NCBI GenBank assembly: GCA_028554755.1
Contig: JAPTOF010000024.1
Location: forward strand, 6,463,001-6,527,000
Source of the DNA: Cordia subcordata
Lineage: Eukaryota > Streptophyta > Magnoliopsida > Boraginales > Cordiaceae
Length of the DNA: 64,000 nucleotides
Direction: 5' to 3'
The translations under genes were made by a program, and so were the position numbers. The notes beneath the pieces are model-generated. The model searched no databases, had not been told where the DNA came from, and saw only the letters and a program-made list of their open reading frames with translations. Shown here in pieces: positions 11,731 through 23,789 of the stretch (positions are counted from its first letter, which is position 1; each line of letters begins with the position of its first letter).

Positions 11731-12482
11731 CTTTATTTTTATGTGTTTTTTGAAAATTGATGTATTAACTTTGAACAATTTTTATTTTTGTATTTGATGA
11801 ATTGAAATATGGCCTTTAGTTTGGCCATGCTTATTATATATTCTGATGTGTTTGTTTTTGTGTGTTTATGTATTGCAAGTATATACTTGTTTTGAGGTGT
11901 TTTGAGCTTCATTTGGTGTATTAGTATAGCATTTAGGTCATACTTGTGGATATTAGAGTTTACATGTTCATAGTTAAAGTTAAGACTTAAATGCTACACT
12001 AATGCATGTTTATTGCTTATTTTAGGTGTGATTTGGAGAGATAATTAGAGCTTGATTGAGGGTTATTGATGTGTGGAACAAATCCAAGGGTGCTTTGGAC
12101 ATAAAGGAATGAAAAAAAGTGCATTTGGAAGTGGCCGGGCGAAAGAAGGAGCGACCGAGGCGAAACCGAGCGCAACGTGAACCAAATTCAGAGCTTGCAA
12201 CCTAAAATGGATATGGAAAAATTTTGGACATATTTTAGGGTGCAAAAGATGACTTGGGAGATCCCCCACAATGATACGAAGCCATGAAAAAAAATGGTGC
12301 GCAAATCGGAGCCAAAACGAGGAAGATAGACATTTTATTGTCAAGACCGGTCAACCTCCTGTCAAGGCCAGTTGACTGGGTGAGGTCATCCGGCCTGATC
12401 AGAATCTGGGCCAATTTTAGCCGAATGACTTAGCCCCAAAGCCGGCAACCGGTTGGGCCCTCGGCTGGATGCGCTGAAAGCT

Positions 12483-12491
12483 CTATTTAAG
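12483..12491 (+). promoter_or_regulatory. TATA-like box of type A LTR
   Basis: ctatttaag lies about 640 bases into the LTR, just after the GGTCGACC-rich block. The B (50,815, tatataag) and C (43,001, tataaataag) LTRs have better TATA boxes in the same relative place, so this is probably the U3 promoter with base changes. Confidence 0.5.
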
Positions 12492-12810
12492 CCACTTTTC
12501 AGCCCTTTTTGAAGGAGAACAACACCCAAATCAAACACTCATTTTCCAAAACCCAAAATCCACCAAAAATCACCTCACACACTCACTTCTAAACACATTT
12601 TTAACACTTGGAATCAAGGATCCAAGAGCATCAAACACAAGGATTTGGGCATAGTTCTTGGATTGTAAAGATATGACTTTGGATAAAAGGGTAGCCTCTT
12701 TGTCTCTCTTTAATCCTAAGTTAATTTATATTTGATTAGAGCTATGTAGGGTAATTTACTCTTGTATTATGGATGATTGTTACATTATTGTTATGTGTAT
12801 TTGATGGATT

Positions 12811-12813
12811 TAC

Positions 12814-12850
<37 letters not shown>

Positions 12851-12852
12851 TG
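12811..12852 (+). repeat. TA/CA microsatellite in the 5' LTR
   Basis: About 42 bases of TA with two interrupting CA. The matching point of the 3' LTR (near 18,344) has only a short tatatatat, so the repeat grew after insertion. Confidence 0.85.
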
Positions 12853-13906
12853 CTTGTGCTGGGGCTTCAAAGGCTATTTTACATACATGTCTATGTGTAT
12901 GTTGAAATGCCTCAATGATATAGCATATGTATATTGAAGTCTATTGTGCTATTAACCATTTCTAAATTATTATGCTAGCATGTCTATGTGTTTATGTGGT
13001 GATTACATGAAGTGGGTATGACTATATGCATGTCAATGTGTGTGTTAGCATACTTAATAGCATAAATAGCTTCTATTGCATACATGTCTGGTGCCATTGC
13101 TTAAATTGGTGTAATCTAAGTATGTCTATGTGCTTAGTAGTAGAATACCCCGGAATATTCTCGAACGCCATGCCCTAGATATGTTTACTTTACACTCAAA
13201 CATTAATACCAACCATTGTGATGATGATCGGTGGTGCATAACTAATGGCTAGCCTAGGTCGAGTGTCCCTTAGCTTTAAATCCAGCTAATGGGTTTCAGG
13301 GTAGGTTAGTTGACCTTTGATGGACTAGGTCTTGGCTTTAAATCCAGTCAACGGTTTAGACGCTAGGGTTAGATCGATCTAAATCACTTAGAATCCTAAC
13401 TAGTTAGCCCTATGGCCCTAAGTCATAAAGACCACACGCCATGGCTCTTGGGGTCGACACCTAGGGACAGATTTGCACTGAGTCTTAGGGTGTAATTAGG
13501 AGGTTAATTAGGAGACTGGATGAGAGCAACTAAATTTAATCCATGAAGTAGCCTTAGAAAGATGTAGTAATCGCCATAAACAAGACGTAATCAACCTATT
13601 CCCTATTTCCACATGTTAGCATCCCTTTAGGTCGCTTGATTCCCCTATCACACGCACACCATTTTTTTTATTTTCTTGCTTATAGCTTAGATTTATCTTT
13701 CCCGAGCTCCCCTTAAACCAAAAATCCCCAAAAAGAATGTAGTTTAGGTCCCAACACATAGCTTTTAGGACGCGCATAGATTAGGACACCATACACGTTA
13801 GACCTCTCCGTGGATTCGACCCTACACTCTCACACATCGTACTACACATGACCCGTGCGCTTGTGGGCTATTTAGGCTTATGCTCATGAATAGCGTATCA
13901 AGTTTT

Positions 13907-13924
13907 TGGCGCTGTTGCTGGGGA
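13907..13924 (+). other. Primer binding site, tRNA-Asp type, two changes
   Basis: tggcgctgttgctgggga lies six bases after the LTR. It differs from the tggcgccgttgccgggga seen at 61,801 only by two C-to-T changes, both at CpG. That 18-mer is the complement of the 3' end of plant tRNA-Asp as recalled for Athila elements. Confidence 0.85.
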
Positions 13925-14083
13925 GGCAACGATTATGCAGTTTCTTAGTTTTTGTGTGTCTTAGCTTGTTGTGTGTTGTTTTATCTTTTCTTTTCATGTT
14001 TTCTTTATTTTGATTAATAAAAGAAAAATTCAAAAAAAAAAGTTGTCGAGCATTGTGAAGAGGTTTACTTGTGTCAATTAGCC

Positions 14084-15957
14084 ATGAATGGTCCTAATAT
14101 ATCAAGGCGGTCACTTGTATCACCTTCCCCACCACTCGAATGTGTTCCTATTGCTTGTCGTGTTTGTGGAAGTTATGAGCATCAAACTTTCTTTTGCCCC
14201 CACGATGATCCCTAATCGGCTTGTATGTGCAATCATTGCGGAAGCCATGATCATTTTTCTAGTATTTGTTTTACCCTCTACCGGTGTTCCTGATTGCATA
14301 CAACGTCTAACGCCCCTAGCAATCATATGCCTATGCATGCATCCACATCTAGTTATTACGATTTCAGGGAGCAACAACATGCATATTCATATTGGGATTG
14401 AGATGACTCTTCATATTTTCCACCTCATTGCTTTGAAAATCAATCTCCCGCACCATCGTTTCCTACTTACCCTTCTCTCGAGTACTATAATAGTTATGCC
14501 TATAATGATCCCAATCAAGATGTTTCCTATTTCCACTCGGTTGAGCCCTCTTCTTTTAGGTCTTCTTCTCAAGAGGAAACACTTGACTATCTCCTATCTT
14601 TCATCCAATCTAACCAAGAACAACTAGAGAGTTTGAAGTGAGACACCAAATGTTTAGGTGTGTCCTTGGAGAGAGTGGATGAAAGTGTGTAACTCATGAG
14701 TGAGAATGTTGAAATGCCTTTAGAACGAGTTGAAGAGATAGGAGAGAGACCTAGAGATGAGAGAAATAGTGGTGAAAAAGGTGATGTTTTGGAGAGACGA
14801 TTAGAAAAAGAGGTTCATGGAGAGATCACATCTTGCAGTAAGGATGAGGATAAGCTCAATGATAATTTGGTTCTTAATGACTCTTATAAATATGTTTTAG
14901 AGGAAATAGTACCCTATCCTCCTAAGCTTTCAACGACTTCCATTGAGTCATGTGAGCCTTTTCTTTCTCCTAATCCTAAACATTCCACACACTTGGAGGT
15001 TAAGTCTTATGATCATAGCACTTATTTGCATTTCAAGTCTACATTTAGGTAGTCTATGGTACACTCCTCCCTTGAGCATTCATGTATCCATGACTCGAAA
15101 TCCTTTAAGTCCCCATTATCCCCTCTATGTATGTCTACCCCATATGAAAAGCATGATGGTGAGATGACACCCACTAGTGATGAATGTGTTGTTGAATATA
15201 AAGAGACTCTAGCTAGTGAAGCTTTAAAGTCATCCATTGGGGAAAACAAGACATCAATTTCGGAGGTTTTAGATGGTAAGTCTCTTGGAGTTAAAAATCA
15301 TGATGTTGAAGAGAATAGCAACTCTAAGAAGACACATAAAAAAGAAATTGGTGTGCTTGAAAGAATGATCTATGGGTCTTTTTGAATGTTTGATGAATTA
15401 TTGATGGAAATAGAGCCCATTAAGATCAAATCCACCCCTAGTGAGGAGTTAGAACGACGTAGGCTTGAACATGTTATATCTTGTGGAGAAGAAGAGTGTA
15501 GTACTTCATCGACCCTTATCCTTGCCCTCATTCTCTGAGAATCGTTCCCACTTCCCTTTCCCATTCCGATGAGTCTCCCTCTTTAGAGCTCACGTTTGTG
15601 CCTTCTAGTTTAGAACACTTTCATCTAGGGTTAGAAAGCGCATTTCCCATGTTGCATGCATTAGACCTATCTTTGACCCATGGGAAATGTGTGTTCCTAG
15701 CCCTTGATTATGAGAAGAAGGCAATGGGGTAGTTAGTTAGAGAGCAAACAGGGCATGATCTTCTATGTTTATGCATGACACCTTCTACACTTGCGTGTAT
15801 ATTTTCATTTGATGTTTCGGGGTAGGATCCAGAAAAGGGGTGCATTGAACATCTATTGCCCCATCATTTATTGCATGACCCTTTTCCTTCTACTATCTAT
15901 GTGTGGTTGAATATCCGGAAATTTGTGCCTCGCAATTTTAAACATGTATTGCTCTAA
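14084..15957 (+). pseudogene. Two-zinc-knuckle ORF of type A element, copy 1, with stops
   Basis: Starts at the ATG after the primer site (MNGPNISRRSLV) and ends KHVLL-stop, the same ends as the better copy at 61,974-63,931. The N-terminus has two CCHC boxes, CRVCGSYEHQTFFC and CNHCGSHDHFSSIC (both C-x2-C-x4-H-x4-C), as in nucleocapsid parts of retroelement Gag. A Ser/Tyr/Pro-rich stretch follows, then an acidic Glu/Lys region (VEEIGERPRDERNSGEK), then a C-terminal domain I do not recognise. Stops interrupt it near 14,212, 14,640, 14,690, 15,050 and 15,384, and it is frameshifted near 15,535. It is the only protein the element could have made. Confidence 0.8.
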
Positions 15958-17383
15958 CACTAACGCCCGACTGGAGGCGTTAAATCCAGCGCTGCTAGGA
16001 TGCACCCTAGACATGTTTATATTTCATTTGCTTTCCTTGCTTTTCCTTATCTTTTATTTTCTTTTAGTATTATCGTTCTTTGATTTCCATTTTTCTTTTT
16101 CGTTTGCTTCCTTTTTTTTTTCACCCTCCTAAGTGTTGATCCTCACTTCTATCATTTCCCATTCTTCATACACCTTGTTTATCATTTGATGATGCCAATG
16201 CAAGCTCGCATGACAATGCTACTAATCATGTGCTTTGAGTGTTTATGATTTGTTAAGAGACAGGGATTAGTAGTTGAATCATTATCCTTTGGCATTAAAG
16301 AGCTTCAAAGAACACAAGGTTGTATCTATCCTTTCTCTATTTATTCCCTATTTATCTACCTCGTCCCCACCACCCTTACTTGCTTTGTGTTGCCGATTTG
16401 CTTGTTGAGTAGTATTGTTCTATTTGCTTGAGGACAAGCATTAAGTTTAGGGGTGTAGGAGTTTGGCTTTCTCGTTATATGCTTTGTATTGGGTAGATGT
16501 GCATTTTGTGCTTAAAATGGTGAAAGTTTTTTTATTTTGATGCATGTAAAGTTGTTTGTTTCTTGATTAACCATTGTGTTGGCTATTGTGGTTGACTCAA
16601 TTGATTGGTGAATATGAGTTCCATTGTGGGGAATGAATAGAGTGGATTGAAAATCGGGTCTTGGAGGGGATGCCCTTGAAAGTTGTAAGGAATGAGGACC
16701 TTCAAGAATGACCCTTGTAGCCACCCCATAGCTTGGTAGAAAAGAGTGTTGAAAAAGGGTTGTTGATATGAGTGCCCCTTCCTTGATTGGTTCTTTTTGA
16801 TGTGTCAAAGCCTTTCTTTTTCTTTTGCTTTTCTTTTCTTTTTGTGTGAATACAATGCAAAGCATGAAAAATCCAAAAAAAAATTGAAAAAGGCAAAATG
16901 GTGCAAAAATATAAAAAAAAGTGAAAAAGAGAAAAGCCAAAGGCACCAAAAAGTTTTGTGAATAAGTGATACAATGTCAACTTAGCATAAGTTATCTTCT
17001 ATGTAGATATGTGAATAATGCTTGTTTAAGCCATTGTGTTTGTATATTCTCTCTCTTTATGACTTTGAGGCTTTCTGCATGTTAGGGAAGCCATGTTAGT
17101 TGAAGGGACATGAAATCTCAACATCCCGTTGCATGCGTTAGAATCCTAGGCTTATGGTGGTTAGGCTACTTGGGAACTTCTCTCGAGGTTCGAGGCCCTG
17201 TATAATTAGAGGGAGGATCTGAAGAGACTTGAGGATCTCTCCACAATAGGAATGCCCTTTTCATGCTTCTTAGGCTAATCATGATAGCGAGTCAATTCCT
17301 TAGGCAACCCTTTGTATTGACTATAGAGGTAAACTTAGGTTTGGGCTTACTTGGGGACAAGCAAGGAGAAAGTTTGGGGGCGT
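15958..17383 (+). other. 3' non-coding region of type A element with hairpins and two polypurine-like motifs
   Basis: Directly after the ORF stop is ctggaggcgttaaatccag (a CTGGA/TCCAG stem), then gctaggatgcaccctag (a CTAGG/CCTAG type stem). Near 16,427-16,460 is ttgcttgaggacaagc...gtttaggggtgtagg, and at 17,351-17,383 a second version, ggggacaagcaaggagaaag then tttgggggcgt, which abuts the 3' LTR and is the real polypurine tract. Poly-A/poly-T stretches lie near 16,870-16,935. No protein-coding region is supported; open frames on the minus strand at 16,512-16,980 are low-complexity Phe-rich. Confidence 0.75.
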
Positions 17384-19401
17384 TGATGTGCTTATTTTGT
17401 GTGTTTATGTATTGCAAGTATATACTTGTTTTGAGGTGTTTTGAGCTTCATTTGGTGTATTAGTATAGCATTTAGGTCATACTTATGGATATTAGAGTTT
17501 ACGTGTTCATAGTTGAAGTTAAGACTTAAATGCTACACTAATGCGCTTTTATTGCTTATTTTAGGTGTGATTTAGAGAGATAAATAGAGCTTGATTGAGG
17601 GTGATTGATGTGTGGAACAAAGCCAAGGGTGTTTTGGACATAAAGGAATGAAGAAAAGTGCATTTGGAAGCTGCCGGGCAAAAGAAGGAGCAACCGAGGC
17701 GAAACCGAGCGCAACGTGAGCCAAATTCAGAGCTTACAACCTAAAAAGGATATGGAAAAATTTTGGACATGTTTTAGGATACAAAAGATGGCTTAGGAGA
17801 TCCCCCACAATGATACGAAGCCATGAAAAAAAACAGTGCCCGAATTGGAGCCAAAACGAGGAAGATATGGACATTTTCCTGTCAAGACCGGTCGACCTCC
17901 CGTCAAAGGCCGGTCAACTAGGTGAGTTTGTCCGGCCGAATCAGAATCTGGGCCAATTTATCTGGACGACTTAGCCCTAAAGTTGGACGACCGGTTAGGC
18001 CCCCGGCTGAATGCGCTAAAAGCTCTATTTAAGCCACTTTTCAGCCCTTTTTGAAGGAGAACAACACCCAAATCAAACACCCATTTCCCAAAACCCAAAA
18101 ATCACCTCACACACTCACTTCTAAACACATTTTTAACACTTGGAATCAAGGATCCAAGAGGATCAAACACAAGGATTTGAGCATAGCTCTTGGATTGTAA
18201 AGATATAACTTTGGATAAAAGGGTAACCTCTTTGTCTCTCTATAATCCTAAGTTAATTTATGTTTGATTAGAGCTATGTAGGGTGATTTACTCTTATCTT
18301 ATGGATAATTATTACATTATTGTTATGTGTATTTGATGGATTTATATATATGCTTGTGCTATGGCTTCAAAGGCTATTTTACATACATAACTATGTGTTT
18401 GTTGAAATGCCTCAATGATAGAGCATATGTATATTGAAGTCTATTGTGCTATTAACCATTTCTAAATTATTATGCTAGCATGTCTATATGTTTATGTGGT
18501 GATTACATGAAGTGGATATGACTACGTACATGTCTATGTGTGTGTTAGCATACTTAATAGCATAAATAGCTTTTATTGCATACATGTCGGGTGCCATTGC
18601 TTAAATTGGTGTAATCTAAGTATGTCTATGTGCTTAGTAGTAGAATACCCCGGAATATTCTCAAACGCCATGCCCTAGATATGTTTGCTTTGCGCTCAAA
18701 CATTAATACCCGCCATTGTGATGATGATCAGTGGTGCATAACTAATGGCTAGCCTAGGTCGAGTCTCCCTTAGCTTTAAATCCAGCTAATGGGTTTCAAG
18801 GTAGGTTAGTCGACCTTAGACAGACTAGGTCTTGGCTTTAAATCCGACCAACGGTTTAGACGCTAGGGTTAGATTGATCTAAATCACTTAGAATCCTAAC
18901 TAGCTAGCCCTATGGCCCTAAGTCATAAAGACCATATGCCATGGCTTTTGGGGTCGACACCTAGGGACGGATTTGCACTGAGTCTTAGGGTGTAATTAGG
19001 AGGTTAATTAGGAGACTAGACGAGAGCAACTAAGTTTAATCCATCAAGTAACCCTAGAAAGATGTAGTAATCGCCATAAACAAGACGTAATCACCCTATT
19101 CCCTATTTCCACGTGTTAGCATATCCTTAGGTTACTTGATTCCCCTATCACACGTACACCATTTTTTTTTATTTTCTTGCTTGTAGCTTAGATTTATCTT
19201 TCCCGAGCTCCCCTTAAACCAAAAATCTCCAAAAAGAGTGTAGTTTAGGTCCAAACACGTACTTTTTAGGACGCACATAGCTTAGGACACCATACACATT
19301 AGGCCTCTCTGTGGATTTGACCCTGCACTCACACACATCGTACTAAACACGACCCGTGGGTTTGCAGGCTATTTAGGCTTGTGCCCATGAATAGCGTATC
19401 A
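17384..19401 (+). repeat. 3' LTR of type A element
   Basis: TGATGTGC...GCGTATCA, collinear with the 5' LTR apart from scattered substitutions and the shorter TA repeat. It is followed at once by the target duplication TATTC and then by Tat-like sequence. Confidence 0.95.
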
Positions 19402-19639
19402 TATTCCTTCTTGATTTCATCACGACGATTACTCCTTTATTTGGTACTTTGTATCGCTTATTGTATATCTTAAGGAACTTGTTGTCCCTCTAACCTTGTT
19501 GCGTTTAACTACTGCTCTTTAGTAAAAATTAACTTCAAGACTGAATGAAAATTATAAGATACCTTGCATGAGTAAGCTTGGAATTGTGATTTGTCATTCA
19601 ATGATTAAACATTGAGAGTACATAACAAATTTTATGACG

Positions 19640-22600
19640 TGTATCAAATATAATATATCTATAGGTGTTCAAAGTTCCATGGATTCAGGAGTAGTGTCCC
19701 ATCAGATCTAGCTAATTTAAAGGTTCCTGGTCGGATTATCTTTACTACCCGATAAGGGCCTTCCTAATTTTCATTGAGCTTGTTCAGGTTACCTCAGGCA
19801 AAGTGATGCTTGTGAAGTACCATGTCTCTAAGATTGATGTTCTTTGGCTTGACTCTTCTTGATAATTGCTGCGTCAAAGTCTCTTTTATTGCCTCGTTCT
19901 TGATATAGGTATATTCTTATACTTTGTCGAGCAGTTTCAACTCGATTTCAAGGCCTCATCATTTTCTTCTTTAGTAAAGTACGTCACTCGTAGTGTTAGG
20001 GATAGGATCTCGATTGGGATCATCTCTATTGACTCTAGGCCAATCTAAATTGGGTTTCCCTAGTGCTACTATGGATGGTCGTCTAATAAACCATAAGAAG
20101 TTATGGTAATACCATTGGCCATAATCCTTTCACACCTTCAAGCTTTATTTTTAGCGCTTCACTATGACTCAATTTGTTACCTTCACTTGCCTGTTCATCT
20201 GAGGGTGTGCCATTAAGGAGAAGTGCAAATCAATTTTCAACTCACTAGCTCATTCTCAGAGGTATCTGGACTCAAGCTGTCTCTTATGGTCAGTAATAAT
20301 TGCCTTTGATACATCAAATCATCATATAATGCTCTTCCAAACAAAATTCCATGCAATTTTATTAGTTATTGCTACTACTGCTTCAACCTTGACCCACTTT
20401 GTGAAGTAATCAACTCTACAAATGCAAATTTTCGTTGTGCCTTCACGATGGGCATGGCACCGATAATGTCAAGCCCTCATTTGGCGAATGGCCAAGGGCT
20501 TGTTATCGGGCTCAGGGTGGTATACGCCATTTGCTGGAAATTAGCATTTCTCTGAAAAAGGTCACATTTTGCAACAATCTCTTTGGCTATCTTCGCAATG
20601 CTAGGCCAAAAATATCCTTGATGGATAACTTTTTGTGTGATAGTTCTTGCTTTAGAATGATTGCCACATATTCCCTCATGCATTTCTTTGACAATGAAAT
20701 CTCCTTCTGAACTACTTACACACATCAACAACGAGACCTCGATAGTGTGCTTATACAATTAATCCTCGAGGATGATGAACTGTGATGAATACCACCTTCG
20801 AAGCTTGTCGATCATCATCTGGCAGGGTGCCATTTTGTAAATATTTCACTATCGGGCACCTCCAGTCTGTTTTATCGGTGATGTTTGTAAGTGAATGCTT
20901 AATGTGGGACCCATAAGTCTTTCGATGTTAATCACTTCTCTGTCCTTAAAGGCGAACTTTATTTTTGACAGCACATTGGCTTAAGTGTAGCTTCCTCTTA
21001 GTGTTTGTTGAAGTGAGAACTTCTCAAAGGATGTAATTATTTCAGCTACTCATTTTTTATAGGCTTTCATCTTGTTATCTTTGGCCTCAAATGTTCCACT
21101 GATCTGTCCCTTAATCAACTACGAGTCAGTGTAAGCCTTGACTGTTCTTGCCCCCAACTTTTTAAGCAATGTCATTCCTGACGACACCGCTTCATACTCG
21201 ACCTCATTATTTGTTGTCTTGAATTTGAACTTAACGGTATACTTCAACTCAGTTATATCTGGTTTCCTGATCATTATACTTGCCCCTGAACTTGCATTAC
21301 TTGATGCCCCATCTATGTATAACATTTATTCTTCGATCACTTCTTCCGTCGGCCGGGTACACTGTACCACAAAATCTATTAAGGCTTAAGCTTTGATTGC
21401 GATCATTGGCTGGTAATTAATGTGGTATTGTCCAAGCTCAATCGACCATTTTAATAATCAGCTTGATAATTTCGGCTTGTTTAATACCTATCGTAGAGGC
21501 TGATCAGTTATTACGTGATCAGGTGTACCTCAAAATAGGGCTTCAACTTTAGAGCTGATATCACCAACGCGAGTGTTGTCTTTTCCAAGCTACTGTATCT
21601 TAGTTCTACTCCCTTTCGCATTTTGCTAACACAATAGACTAGCCTTTGGCCTTCTTTAATGTCACTAATCAAGACAGCTGCTAATGCTAAGTCGAAGTTC
21701 GATGAGTATAGCAACAATGTTTCCCCATCTTCTGGTTTAGTGAAAACCAAAGGCTTCGTGAGGTAGGACTTGATCCCTATAAATGCTTCTTGGCATTCAA
21801 GAGTCCATTTGAAATCTTGTGGATTCTAAACAATTTAAAAGAATGGTCACCATAAAGCCCAAGAATTCCCCTACATGTACTCCGAAGGCGCATTTCTCGG
21901 GGTTTAATTTGATGCCAAACCTTCTCATTATTTAGAAGGCTTCATTCATGTCAGACATGTGGTCTGATGCCTGCTTGCTCTAGACGAGCATATCATCGAT
22001 GTACACTTCCATATTTTGACTGATTTGGTCTTTGAAGGCCATGTTAACCATGCATTGGTACATTGCCCTAGCATTTTTCAACCCAAAGGGCATAACTTTG
22101 TAGTAGTAGAGTCCTCGGTCTGTGATGAAGATAGTGTGCAGTTAATTGGTTGTTGCCATTTTTATTTGGTTATAGCCTAAAAAGGCATCCATAAATGACA
22201 ACATCTTAAATCTTGCAGTCAAGTCAACTAGCTAGTTAATTCTAGGTAGTGTGAGGCTATCCTTTAGACATACTTTATTCAGGTCAGTAAAGTCTACATA
22301 GAGTCTCCACCTCTTGTGGGCCTTTTTACAAATATTAAATTAGAAACCTATGTCAGGTATTTTATTTCTAGAATGTGGCCTGCTTTTAGTAGTTTTTCCA
22401 CTTGTTCATGGATTGCTTGATTTTTCCAGCGCTGAATGGCCGGCGCTTTTATCAGACTAGCCTATAAGTAGAGTCGATGCTCAAGGGATGCTCAATGATT
22501 TTAGGATCTATCCTTGTTAAGCCAGCTGGATCCTAGACAAATGTATCTGAATTTCAAGATCAAAATTTGGAAATACCTTATTGGATTTCCTCAATCTGCT

Positions 22601-23306
22601 CGGCTCCTACATAAGTTTTTCTGTCAGGCTACCCGATCTCAATAGCCTCGAGCTCTTCAGCTGGACTTTCCCTCCTGGGATTGTCTTTAAGAAATTCCAC
22701 CATCATATTCTCAATCTTCTTCTGGTCCCCTTTTGGCTTCAATGCTGTAGCATAGCATGTTTTGGCGTCATGTTGATTTCCTTTAACAGTAATCATTTCT
22801 TCTCTGGTCGAGAACTTTATCATCTGGTGGTAGGTTGATAATATGGTCTAACGTATTAAGGATAACCTGCCCGATGATCCCATTGATGGTACTAAGGTAG
22901 TTTATCACCACAAAATCTATGGGGAGATCAACATACCTATCTCTATTCCCAATACTAAAAGGGAGGTTGATCACCCTTAAGCTAATTAGCTCATGCTTCA
23001 ATGAAGTGAGCACAGCTCAATCTAGTTTTAGCCATTCAAATGCTTCGTAATACAGCACATCGGCTGCATTGCCAATGTTTACCAATATCCTGTGTACTTC
23101 GTAGTTAGCCAAAATAACTGTAATGAGAAAAGGGTCATCATGGTTTATTGAAATTCTAACTAGGTCCTTGCTAGTGAAGATGATGTCCTCTATTCTTCTC
23201 ATCTTATTCAGTGGACCAGTTTGCAAGGATCGGATGTATATCCTTCTTTTGGTGGTTGAATCTCCACAGACCGTTGGTCCTCTCCAAATCATGTTGACTG
23301 TCCTGA
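19640..23306 (-). pseudogene. Tat-type pol: protease, RT, two RNase H domains, integrase, decayed
   Basis: Minus strand, in order. Protease (23,310-22,790): VHRILVNIGNAADVLYYEAF, where the catalytic D-T/S-G is replaced by N-I-G, then INGIIGQVILNTLD. RT (about 22,560-21,760): DPAGLTRIDP, MPFGLKNAGATYQ and the catalytic VYIDDMLV (YIDD at 21,992-22,003). First RNase H (21,750-21,511): LLLYSSNFDLALAAVLISD. Second RNase H (21,325-21,119): LYIDGASSNASSGA and TTNNEVEYEA, the extra domain typical of the Tat lineage. Integrase (20,758 to about 19,640): zinc-binding HEGICGNHS and QGYFWPS, ITSPWPFA, and the C-terminal NPWNFEHL. It carries many stops and frameshifts and is not functional. Confidence 0.85.
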
Positions 23307-23307
23307 G

Positions 23308-23760
23308 CACCTTCTTTACTTTTCTGGGATTGTGAAGGCAGTCCTCGGTTTCCTCACCCTACTGTTTAATGAATTGCATTAGTTTACCCTTCCAAATCAG
23401 CATTTTGGTCTCATTCTTCAAATTTTGACATTCATCACTTATATGGCCATGATCTTTATGGAAACAACAATCCTTGTTCTTGTCCCTCTTATTGGGATTA
23501 CTTTTCATTTTATCGGGCCACTTCTTATCCCGCTCACATTTCATTGCTGTTAAGTCCTCAAACTTGGATGTATTCGGGGCGTATAAGTATTGTAACACTT
23601 TTGAATATGTCTGGATTGTCCTTTCTTCTCTTCGGATCCACCCGATCATGAGACAACTCTTGCTGCTTCTACTTCTGCCTCTGCTAACCTTGTCAAAATG
23701 TCGCACCTTAACCTCATCAGTTCATCTACACATGCTCAAGATTAAGAGCATTGATTACTT
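23308..23760 (-). pseudogene. Tat-type gag, C-terminal zinc-knuckle part
   Basis: The frame 23,706-23,359 reads YAPNTSKFEDLTAM, KKWPDKMKSNPNKRDKNKD, CCFHKDHGHISDEC and LIWKGKLMQFI. This matches the nucleocapsid end of Tat Gag (usual form CxFHxDHGHxTxxC...LIxxGxLxxF). The capsid part and start codon are missing; homology ends near 23,760, just before a Copia LTR, so the 5' end of the Tat element was lost there. Confidence 0.8.
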
Positions 23761-23789
23761 GGAAGCTGTGAGTATCTCGTCTTTCTATA

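Larger units (their letters stand above)
11844..13900 (+). repeat. 5' LTR of type A element
   Basis: Begins TGATGTG and ends GCGTATCA, followed by agtttt and the primer site. It carries a cluster of GGTC(G/A)ACC-like motifs near 12,345-12,440, a TATA-like box at 12,483-12,491, two copies of ctttaaatccag (near 13,275 and 13,335) and a TA repeat absent from its partner. Confidence 0.95.
11844..19401 (+). mobile_element. Complete type A LTR retrotransposon without pol, target duplication TATTC
   Basis: Two direct LTRs (11,844-13,900 and 17,384-19,401) enclose 3.48 kb. The flanks are TATTC at 11,839-11,843 and at 19,402-19,406, an exact 5-base target duplication, so the limits are firm. Internal order: tRNA-Asp-type primer site, one long ORF with two zinc knuckles (14,084-15,957), non-coding region with hairpins, polypurine tract. 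No protease, RT, RNase H or integrase can be read on either strand, so it must move, if at all, with enzymes from another element. The LTRs differ at roughly one base in twenty over the first 260 bases (counted by eye). It sits inside the Tat-like element and so is younger than it. Confidence 0.93.
5816..23760 (-). mobile_element. Tat/Retand-type Ty3/gypsy retrotransposon, minus strand, interrupted by later insertions
   Basis: Read 3'-ward on the minus strand: gag zinc-knuckle region (23,706-23,359), protease, RT, two RNase H-like domains, integrase to about 19,640, then an accessory ORF on the opposite strand (8,667-11,730) and a probable 3' LTR (5,816-6,461). A complete type A element (11,844-19,401) and a type A solo LTR (6,462-8,427) lie inside it. 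Removing both leaves a contiguous Tat-like element. An antisense ORF between pol and the 3' LTR is a described feature of Retand-type Tat elements. The 5' LTR, primer site and N-terminal gag are missing. All coding parts are broken. Confidence 0.7.

Noticed and set aside
14088..14627. Hydrophobic 179-codon frame as a membrane protein
   Set aside because: It is the +1 shadow of the zinc-knuckle ORF; the same shadow recurs at 44,436 and 61,978, over the same region.
16512..16980. Phe-rich minus-strand frames (also at 29,088, 48,602, 61,210 and 61,377) as a conserved small protein
   Set aside because: They are translations of the A-rich 3' non-coding tract; start, stop and frame vary between copies.
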